This document shows, one piece after another, positions 53,510-59,764 of a stretch of 64,000 nt of DNA. The stretch lies in the NCBI GenBank assembly GCA_963724825.1, contig CAVRWT010000016.1:1-64000 (forward strand), in the 5' to 3' direction. Both the position numbers and the translations under genes were made by a program. Positions within the stretch are counted from its first letter, which is position 1. Every line of letters begins with the position of its first letter. The stretch is from JALYNX01 sp963724825 (lineage in GTDB: Bacteria > Actinomycetota > Acidimicrobiia > Spongiisociales > ZC4RG35). The notes beneath the pieces are model-generated. The model saw only the letters and a program-made list of their open reading frames with translations. It was not told the origin of the DNA and made no database searches.

Positions 53510-54830
53510 CTTGATCGCCGATGAATGATGCCGGTAGTTCGGCGATTGCCTCGACGCGAGCCGCGATGTTCACGAAGTCGGGCTCGCCCTTCCAATAGAT
53601 GGTCCACGGGCCTCGCTTCACCGACCCGTCGGCCTCTTCTGCGTAGAAGGCGTTGAATCCGTTCTCGGTGCGGGAGCGCCAGTAGAGGACGGGGTAGTCG
53701 GTGACGACCTGGGCCCATACTGTGCGGGCCAGCCCCTCGCCACGGGCATCTTCCAGGATTGCGAACTTGTCGAGGTAGGCGAAGTCCCCGATCCGTGCGA
53801 CCAGAGCTCCCGCCCGCCAGCTCTCCGACAGGTATGCCATCTCGAGTGGGAGGTTGGACCACCAAGCTGGGTCGAGGGTGCGCCCGAAGGCCTCTTCAAC
53901 CAGCTTCTCCACCTGGCCCCCATCCAGAGCCAGCTTGTCGGCCAGCTTCTCGATCAGCTCACCTCGCCTGACCATGGTTCCCGACCCGCCATGGGTGAAC
54001 AGCTCTTTGACCAGCCCGGATGGCGTCGTGATCGAGACCGATGTGGAGAGGGGAGTGTCGTCGAGGAGGAGCTTGATCTCGGCCAGTTTCAAGCGCATCC
54101 CGGAATGCACCCATTCCTGGCTCATCAAGTGCTCGTAGTCGGAGGCGAGATTGATCGACTCGATCAGCCGGTTGTCGGCATCCAGGAGCCCTCCGACGGC
54201 CGCCAGGAAGATGATCTTCATTGGCTGGACGGCGTGGACCAGAGCCCTCGTGGCGGAGTCGGCGTTCATGTTCACCAGCTGACCGCCGGGTGCCACTCCG
54301 AGACAGGTGAGGATCGGTATGGCGTCGGAGGCGATGATCGACTGAATCAGCGGCAGATGGACCTCGGTGGGCTCTCCGACCAGCCCGTATCGCTCGCGGT
54401 CGACGTAATCGGCGTCGAAGGCGCCCTCGGTGAGCCCATGGGCCGATACGCCCTGATCTCGGATCGCCTCGACGAGCAGGATGTTCTGTTCGATGAAGGT
54501 GTCCCGGGCCGCGTCGAGCACTTCCGGCCCGGTGACCCGGAGCCCGTCGAGCTTCTCGCTGGCGATGCCGCGCTTCTCCAGGGTGTCATCGAGCTGGGGG
54601 CCGCCACCGTGGAGGACGATCGGGGTGAGACCGACGGTGTGGAGGAAGGCAAGGGCCGCCGCAGTCTCCTCCAGTGAGTCGCGGAGGATGGCGCCTCCGA
54701 TCTTGATGACCGCAAATCGCGAACGGTCGAGCTCAGAGAACCGCTGCAGGTAGGAGCGGATCTCCTTGCCGTCGCTCATGTTGCTCAGCAGGTGGACGAT
54801 GGTCTGTCGGATGTCTCGGTTGGTCGCCAT
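53502..54830 (-). CDS. argB: Bifunctional N-acetylglutamate kinase / N-acetylglutamate synthase (AAK-GNAT fusion)
   Basis: 442 residues. Residues 1-285 are an amino-acid-kinase domain: AVIKIGGAILRD near residue 40, LHGGGPQLDDTL, DADYVDRERYGLVGEP, CLGVAPGGQLVNMNADSATRAL, HSGMRLKLAEIKLLLDD and GTMVRRGE. Residues 300-440 are a GNAT-type NAT domain (GALVARIGDFAYLDKFAILEDARGEGLARTVWAQV, LYWRSRTENGFNAFY) as in the vertebrate/Xanthomonas-like NAGS/K. No separate argA or argJ is next to it, so it can both acetylate glutamate and phosphorylate the product. The fusion is typical of Xanthomonas rather than actinobacteria. ATG 54830 is 12 bases after argF'. Confidence 0.85.
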   Translation of the reverse strand: MATNRDIRQTIVHLLSNMSDGKEIRSYLQRFSELDRSRFAVIKIGGAILRDSLEETAAALAFLHTVGLTPIVLHGGGPQLDDTLEKRGIASEKLDGLRVTGPEVLDAARDTFIEQNILLVEAIRDQGVSAHGLTEGAFDADYVDRERYGLVGEPTEVHLPLIQSIIASDAIPILTCLGVAPGGQLVNMNADSATRALVHAVQPMKIIFLAAVGGLLDADNRLIESINLASDYEHLMSQEWVHSGMRLKLAEIKLLLDDTPLSTSVSITTPSGLVKELFTHGGSGTMVRRGELIEKLADKLALDGGQVEKLVEEAFGRTLDPAWWSNLPLEMAYLSESWRAGALVARIGDFAYLDKFAILEDARGEGLARTVWAQVVTDYPVLYWRSRTENGFNAFYAEEADGSVKRGPWTIYWKGEPDFVNIAARVEAIAELPASFIGDQDG

Positions 54831-54842
54831 TGCGCGTCCGTG

Positions 54843-55847
54843 TCAATTCTTGTCGGTCAGCAGCGACTTCATGATCGCCTTCTGCACGTGAAGCCGGTTT
54901 TCGGCCTCGTCATAGGCGAAGCAGCTGGGCCCATCGAAGACGGCATCGGTCATGATCAGGTTGCGTCGCATCGGGAGGCAATGGCTGATCAGGGCGCCGT
55001 TGGTCATAGCCATCTTCTCTTCGTCGACGATGAAGTGGCGATAAGAGTCGCGGATCGGCTTCTCGTCCTCCCAGTTGCCGAAGAAGGGCAAGGCGCCCCA
55101 ACTCTTGGCGTACACCACCTCGGCTCCGGCGTAGGCCTCGTCGATATCGTGGCTGATGGTCACCGAGTGCCCCTGGGCGGTCGCATCGGCCCGGGCCTGG
55201 TCCACATATCGCTCATCCAGGACGAAGTCCGGAGTCGGACAGAGCAAGGTCACTTCCATCCCGAATTTGGCCGCGATCGTCAGCGCCGAGTTGGCCACCG
55301 CGGTGTTCAAGGGCTTGGGGTGATAACTCCAGGTGAGCAGGTACTTCTTGCCGTCCAGAGGGCCCAGTTGCTCTTCGAGCGCCATGACGTGGGCCAGCTC
55401 CTGACAGGGGTGGACGATCGTCTCCATGTTGATGACCGGAACGTCCGAGTAGGTGGCGAACGAGTTGAGGATCAGGTCCTTGCGGTCTTCCTCCCAATCC
55501 TGAAACTTGGGGAATGCCCGAATCCCGATCAGGTCGCAGTAGCGGGACAGGACTTTTGCTGCCTCTTTGACGTGCTCCTCCGCCTCGCCATCCATGACCG
55601 CACCATCTGCAAACTCCAGCGGCCACATCCCACCCGACGGTGAGAGGACCACGGCATGACCGCCGAGTTGGTTGATCCCGACGTCGAACGAGGTTCGGGT
55701 TCGGAGGGAGTTGTTGAGGAAGAGCAGGGCAATCGTCTTGCCCGCCAGCGACTGGCCGAACGGGCTCTGTTTGAGGCTGCGGGCGTCTTCGATGAGGGCT
55801 TGCAGCTCGGGGCGTGACCAATCAGCAGTGGTCAGGAAATGCCTCAT
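54843..55847 (-). CDS. argF': N-acetylornithine carbamoyltransferase
   Basis: 334 residues, opening MRHFLTTADWSRPELQALI. It matches the Xanthomonas AOTCase along its length from memory: SLRTRTSFDVGINQLGGHAVVLSPSGGMWPLEF, VMDGEAEEHVKEAAKVLSRYCDLIGIRAFP, PVINMETIVHPCQELAHVMALEE, LLTWSYHPKPLNTAVANSALTIAAKFGM, YAGAEVVYAKSWGALPFFGNWEDEKPIRD, HCLPMRRN and RLHVQKAIM. The Glu pair of the DGEAEEH segment (residues 90-91) is at the position that separates acetyl- from succinylornithine enzymes. This differs from ordinary ArgF (SMRTR..HP motifs with HPxQ different context). It carbamoylates N-acetylornithine to N-acetylcitrulline. Confidence 0.88.
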   Translation of the reverse strand: MRHFLTTADWSRPELQALIEDARSLKQSPFGQSLAGKTIALLFLNNSLRTRTSFDVGINQLGGHAVVLSPSGGMWPLEFADGAVMDGEAEEHVKEAAKVLSRYCDLIGIRAFPKFQDWEEDRKDLILNSFATYSDVPVINMETIVHPCQELAHVMALEEQLGPLDGKKYLLTWSYHPKPLNTAVANSALTIAAKFGMEVTLLCPTPDFVLDERYVDQARADATAQGHSVTISHDIDEAYAGAEVVYAKSWGALPFFGNWEDEKPIRDSYRHFIVDEEKMAMTNGALISHCLPMRRNLIMTDAVFDGPSCFAYDEAENRLHVQKAIMKSLLTDKN

Positions 55848-55889
55848 TGCCGTTGTTTACAAGTCGATGTCGCGAAATCCAAACGTCGG

Positions 55890-56126
55890 TCAGCTGGCGG
55901 GGGTCTTCGCAGCCTTCTTCTTGGTCCCGTTGGCTTCTCGAGCCTCGTTGATGAAGAATTCGAGAGCGGCCGCGGTCTTGGTTTGCTGTTCTCCGGAGAG
56001 GTCGATGCCAATTCCGCTCAGGTAGGCCCTGGCCTCGAGACCCACCTGGAAAGTCTCGTCGGGCATGCACTTGGTCGACAACTCGACGATGCGCGAGCCG
56101 TCCGGATAGTTCCATTGCTCGATCAC
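55890..56126 (-). CDS. Small soluble protein, unknown function
   Basis: 78 residues: MIEQWNYPDGSRIVELSTKCMPDETFQVGLEARAYL, then GIDLSGEQQTKTAAALEFFINEARE and a basic, disordered end (GTKKKAAKTPAS). It follows the CYTH gene by 16 bases on the same strand and precedes argF' by 42 bases, so it may belong to either unit. I do not recognise a family. The N-terminal half looks like a beta-rich fold and the rest a single helix. Confidence 0.5.
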   Translation of the reverse strand: MIEQWNYPDGSRIVELSTKCMPDETFQVGLEARAYLSGIGIDLSGEQQTKTAAALEFFINEAREANGTKKKAAKTPAS

Positions 56127-56142
56127 CAGCGTCCGATCGAAT

Positions 56143-56706
56143 TCACTTCGGTGTCACCTTCAGCTTGAAGACGGTGATCGGGCCGAGAATCAGCAAATCG
56201 TCAACATTGATCCCCTCTGGCGCATGGGCAGCGTAGAAGTCTCTCTGTTCCTTGGTGAACAGCTTGCGAATCGGCCTGAGGCCCGCCGCCGTTTCCCTAA
56301 CCGCGATCGATGTCGCCACGCCTTTCATCGTGCCGGAGCAGACGTAGCCTCCGGGAAGGGCATCGACTTCGACCCCAAATGCCGGGGACTTGCGGATCTC
56401 GGAGGAGAGGTCGTCGGGCTCGACAGGGCGAAGCTTCACGGTGGAGTCCCCGTCGCGGCCCTGGATTCGCCTGGCGCGCAGCACCACACCCGCCTTGTTG
56501 AGGGTCAAGTCGATGGTGTCGAAGAATAAGACCTGGCGAATCTGGGCGTTCAAGGGGTCCACGTCGAGGGCCGCCGCGACCGAACGTCGGTTCGAGTCGG
56601 GAACGGTCAGCTTCAACTCGACGGTGTCGACTTTCCTCACGAGTTGGAGAAACTCGATCAATTCTTCGTCCGTCATACGGACTCCGCCATCGGTCGTGGT
56701 GGTCAC
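56143..56706 (-). CDS. CYTH-domain-like protein
   Basis: 187 residues. VELKLTVPDSNRR near residue 30 is the start of a CYTH (adenylate cyclase IV / thiamine-triphosphatase) barrel, and RQVLFFDTIDLTLNKAGVVLRARRI followed by STVKLRPV matches the next strands, with the acidic and basic residues that bind triphosphate. It probably hydrolyses or binds a triphosphate-bearing molecule, but the EXEXK motif is reduced to E-L-K. ATG 56706 is taken; MTDEEL eleven residues in is a second possible start. Forms a small pair with the 78-residue gene. Confidence 0.65.
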   Translation of the reverse strand: MTTTTDGGVRMTDEELIEFLQLVRKVDTVELKLTVPDSNRRSVAAALDVDPLNAQIRQVLFFDTIDLTLNKAGVVLRARRIQGRDGDSTVKLRPVEPDDLSSEIRKSPAFGVEVDALPGGYVCSGTMKGVATSIAVRETAAGLRPIRKLFTKEQRDFYAAHAPEGINVDDLLILGPITVFKLKVTPK

Positions 56707-56836
56707 TAATCACTCCTCGCGTTTGATGGCCTTGATGATACGCATCGTGCTGCGGCCTGAACCCGCCGAGCCTTGACCCCCTATGCACCCAGGGCCATAC
56801 TCGATGGCGACCCTCGTGATCGGAGGTTTGACCGGT

Positions 56837-58009
56837 GTGAGCATGACCTATCAGGAGCTGGTCGCGGCGGCCAAGAGCCAAATCGATGAGGTCCAGCCCT
56901 CGGAATTGGAGGCACGCCTCAATCAGGTCACCGTGATCGATGTTCGCGAGGCAGACGAATACGACCAGGGCTCGATCGCCGGCGCCATCCATGTGCCACG
57001 GGGTGTCCTGGAAAGTGCGGTTCGGGGGCACGTCCCCGATCTCGAGCAGGAGGTGGTCCTCTACTGCGCGGTGGGCGGGCGATCTGCCCTGGCGGCCCTC
57101 TCCCTGCAACAACTGGGATACACCCGGGTGTCCTCGCTCGCAGGTGGTTTCGGGCAGTGGAAATCCGAGGGCTATCCGTGGGGCACGCCGAAGAGCCTGA
57201 CGACCGACCAGCGGGGCCGATACAGCCGGCACACCGTCCTCCCCGAAGTGGGGGAGGCGGGTCAGATGCGACTTCTCGACTCGAAAGTGATGGTCATCGG
57301 GGCCGGCGGGCTCGGATCACCCGCCGCTCTCTACCTCGCTGCTGCGGGGGTGGGAACGCTCGGGATCGTCGACTTCGACGTGGTCGACCTCTCCAACCTC
57401 CAGCGCCAGATCCTGCATAACGTCGACAGGCTTGGCCAGTCGAAGGTGGAGTCGGCCCGGGAGACTCTGAGCGCCCTCAACCCCGACGTGAAGATCGTCA
57501 CCTACAACGAGCGCCTCTCGGCCGACAACGTGCTCCGAATCCTGTCCGGCTACGACGTGATCGTGGATGGGGGAGACAACTTCCCGACTCGCTATCTGGT
57601 CAACGACGCATCGCTGCACCTCAAGGTGCCGGTGGTCCACGGCTCGATCTTCCGCTTCGAAGGCCAGCTCACCGTGTATGACCCCTACAACGGGCCGTGT
57701 TATCGGTGTCAGTTCGCCGAGCCCCCGCCACCCGAGCTGGCCCCGTCCTGTGCCGAGGCCGGCGTCCTGGGAGTGCTTCCCGGGATCATTGGCTCGTTGC
57801 AAGCCATGGAGGCCATCAAGATCGTTCTCGAGATAGGGGACAGCCTGGTTGGCCGGCTGCTCACCTATGACGGGTTGAGCCAGGAGTTCCTGACTCTGAA
57901 CATCAGACGCAATCCGGATTGCCCCGCTTGCGCCGACGAGGCGCATCCACCGCGCCTCGTCGACTACGACCAGTTTTGTGTGCCAGGCGGAGTGGTTTCT
58001 CGTTCCTAG
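56837..58009 (+). CDS. Rhodanese-E1-like adenylyltransferase/sulfurtransferase (MoeZ/MoeB/ThiF family, inverted domain order)
   Basis: GTG 56837 has GGAGG 10 bases upstream; ATG 56843 and 56783 are alternatives. Residues 15-110 are a rhodanese domain with active-site loop YCAVGGRS. Residues 120-390 are the E1-like domain: RYSRHTVLPEVGEAGQ, VIGAGGLGSPAALYLAAAG, DFDVVDLSNLQRQILH, DGGDNFPTRYLVNDA, with zinc cysteines CYRC and CPAC. MoeZ-type proteins normally have the E1 domain first and rhodanese last; here the order is reversed. It would adenylate and thiolate the C-terminus of a ubiquitin-like sulfur carrier (MoaD, ThiS or CysO). No carrier gene is seen in this window. Confidence 0.85.
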   Translation: MSMTYQELVAAAKSQIDEVQPSELEARLNQVTVIDVREADEYDQGSIAGAIHVPRGVLESAVRGHVPDLEQEVVLYCAVGGRSALAALSLQQLGYTRVSSLAGGFGQWKSEGYPWGTPKSLTTDQRGRYSRHTVLPEVGEAGQMRLLDSKVMVIGAGGLGSPAALYLAAAGVGTLGIVDFDVVDLSNLQRQILHNVDRLGQSKVESARETLSALNPDVKIVTYNERLSADNVLRILSGYDVIVDGGDNFPTRYLVNDASLHLKVPVVHGSIFRFEGQLTVYDPYNGPCYRCQFAEPPPPELAPSCAEAGVLGVLPGIIGSLQAMEAIKIVLEIGDSLVGRLLTYDGLSQEFLTLNIRRNPDCPACADEAHPPRLVDYDQFCVPGGVVSRS

Positions 58010-58743
58010 GCGCCGAGGGTGAAGTTCACCGCAAGGGTGATGGTGACCGCCGAGGTGCCGGGCTCGATCGGAGTCTCGCCACCTGCGGCATCGGCGGCGG
58101 CCCGCTCGTAGTAGACCGGCGGCGGGGTGCTGCTCACGGTCTCGTTGATCGAGACCGCCGCTCCGAGTTCCTGGCCTGAGAGCTCTGCGAGCTGAGTCGC
58201 CTTGGCCATGGCGTCGTCCCACGCCGCGGCGCGCGCTGCCTTCACCATCTCGGCATCGTCGTCGATGCTGAATTGGAGGCCACTCACCACCACGTCGTTC
58301 CCGCCTGCTGCGGTTGCGGCGTCGATGAGAGAGCCGGTGTCCTCGATATTGCGGATCTTGACCCGGACGGTGTTGCTCACTCGATAGCCGACGAGGCGCT
58401 GGGTGTTGTTCGAGTAGTCGTACTCGGGGTAGATGGAGTAGTCGGCCGTGGAGATGTCCTTGGGATCCACGCCACCGTCGGTGAGGGCTGAGATCAGGGC
58501 GTCAGCCTTCTGCGCAGCCAGGGTGGTCGCCTCCTGGACGTTGTCGGCCAGAAGCGATACCCCGAGGGTCACCTCCACGGTGTCCGGGGTGCCGGTCACT
58601 TCTCCGGTCCCGGTCACGGTTATCCCACTTGGCCCGGTCGAGGTTCCGTTCACGTTGACCACCGGCGGCTCACTCGAGGCAGCCGTGCAGGCGCCGAGAA
58701 CCAGGACTGAGACCGCAACCAATGCCAATGTCGAGCGACGCAT
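58006..58743 (-). CDS. SIMPL-domain (DUF541) lipoprotein
   Basis: 245 residues. A signal peptide with lipobox (ALVAVSVLVLGAC, Cys19) points to export and lipidation. The mature part starts with a serine/threonine-rich linker, then GITVTGTGEVTGTPDTVEVTLGVSLLADNVQEATTLAAQKADALI and SGLQFSIDDDAEMVKAARAAAWDDAMAKATQLAELSG, typical of SIMPL/DUF541 proteins. Those proteins form cell-envelope oligomers; the role is unknown. Confidence 0.8.
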   Translation of the reverse strand: MRRSTLALVAVSVLVLGACTAASSEPPVVNVNGTSTGPSGITVTGTGEVTGTPDTVEVTLGVSLLADNVQEATTLAAQKADALISALTDGGVDPKDISTADYSIYPEYDYSNNTQRLVGYRVSNTVRVKIRNIEDTGSLIDAATAAGGNDVVVSGLQFSIDDDAEMVKAARAAAWDDAMAKATQLAELSGQELGAAVSINETVSSTPPPVYYERAAADAAGGETPIEPGTSAVTITLAVNFTLGA

Positions 58744-58788
58744 TTGTTCTCCATTCGGATGTCTGCCACTTGGACGGACAACCGGGAG

Positions 58789-59067
58789 TCAACGGTTCCG
58801 GGCAATGAGGACCTTTCCATTTCTGAGGGCCACTCCTTCCTTCTCGAGGAGACGTCTCTGACGGGTCGGATGTGGTGATCGAAGCTGGCCGCCGGAGCCA
58901 ACCACCCGCCACCACGGGATTTCGGCGTCGGAGGTTCTGAGGATTGAGCCCACCGCCCGGGCTGCGCCCGGGAAGCCTGCCTCCGCCGCAACCTCGCCGT
59001 AGGTGACGACGTCACCGGGCTGGAGGGATGCGAGCACCGCGAGTACCGATTCCTCGAATGCGCTCAC
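58789..59067 (-). CDS. Alkyltransferase-like (ATL) DNA repair protein, MGMT family without catalytic Cys
   Basis: 92 residues. The recognition helix with arginine finger is PGAARAVGSILR (Arg37), and the place of the active-site PCHR motif is PWWR (Trp52 for Cys). ATL proteins cannot transfer the alkyl group; they bind O6-alkylguanine, flip the base and recruit nucleotide excision repair. The N-terminal helices and TYGEVA match the family. The ATG overlaps the upp stop as a 4-base junction. Confidence 0.85.
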   Translation of the reverse strand: MSAFEESVLAVLASLQPGDVVTYGEVAAEAGFPGAARAVGSILRTSDAEIPWWRVVGSGGQLRSPHPTRQRRLLEKEGVALRNGKVLIARNR

Positions 59068-59693
59068 AAGGTCCCGAAGAGACGATCTCCCATGTCGCCG
59101 AGGCCGGGGCGGATATAGAAGGCGTCACTCAGGTCCCGATCGAGGGAGGCGGCGACGATGCGGACATCGGGATGATCGGCTTCGATGCGCTTCACGCCCT
59201 CGGGGGCAGTCACCACGCAGACCGCGGTGATGCTCTTTGCGCCGTTCTCCTTCACCTTGTCGATCGCCCAGCTCAGGGAGCCCCCGGTGGCCAGCATCGG
59301 CTCGAGTATCAAGACCCGGGCCCGATCCAGGGGCGGGAACTTGTTGTAGTACTCCATTGGCTCGGCGGTCGCTTCGTTGCGCTGGACGCCGGCGAACCCG
59401 ATCGCAGCGTCCGGGATCAGGGTGAGGACTGATTGGAGGAGGCCAAGGCCGGCGCGAAGGACGGCTACCGCCACCACCGGCCGATGAAGCTGGGTCCCGA
59501 TCATGGTCTCCAAGGGTGTGGTGATCTCGACATCGTCGGTGGACATGTCGGAGAGGGCCTCGGCGACAAGGAGGTATCCGAGGCGCTCGGCGGTCTGACG
59601 GAACTCAGGAGGCTCGGTGTCGGAGCGGCGCAACACCGTGAGCAGGTCGGCGGCGAGCGGGTGGTCGAGGATGGTGAGCGGCATGGGTGGCAA
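59064..59693 (-). CDS. upp: Uracil phosphoribosyltransferase
   Basis: 209 residues. LTILDHPLAADLLTVLRR at the start, GRAG-like VLRAGLGLLQSVLTLIPDAAIGFAGVQRNEATAEPMEYYNKFP, the PRPP loop ILEPMLATGGSLSWAID and the uracil-binding end FYIRPGLGDMGDRLFGTL. It makes UMP from uracil and PRPP. ATG 59693 is used; ATG 59684 would also fit. A REP-like element occupies the gap to ppc. Confidence 0.93.
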   Translation of the reverse strand: MPPMPLTILDHPLAADLLTVLRRSDTEPPEFRQTAERLGYLLVAEALSDMSTDDVEITTPLETMIGTQLHRPVVAVAVLRAGLGLLQSVLTLIPDAAIGFAGVQRNEATAEPMEYYNKFPPLDRARVLILEPMLATGGSLSWAIDKVKENGAKSITAVCVVTAPEGVKRIEADHPDVRIVAASLDRDLSDAFYIRPGLGDMGDRLFGTL

Positions 59694-59705
59694 GGTTACG
59701 GGATG

Positions 59706-59764
59706 CCCCCCCCCGGCTCCGCCGGTACTCCCCCAACGCTCACTCCGTTCGCTGGGGGGAAATT
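59706..59764 (-). repeat. REP-like dispersed palindromic element, copy 2 (inverted relative to copy 1)
   Basis: On the minus strand it reads GCGAACGGAGTGAGCG, TTGGGGGAGTACC, then CCGGC-GGA-GCCGG with a G-rich tail. It matches 19789-19850 at about 85-90%, and the second hairpin shows a compensating base-pair change. It fills the 70-base gap between upp and ppc, where it might also act as a terminator for one of them. A run of nine C lies at its left end. Confidence 0.6.

Noticed and set aside
54843..55847. Plain ornithine carbamoyltransferase (ArgF)
   Set aside because: Key segments follow N-acetylornithine carbamoyltransferase, not OTCase.
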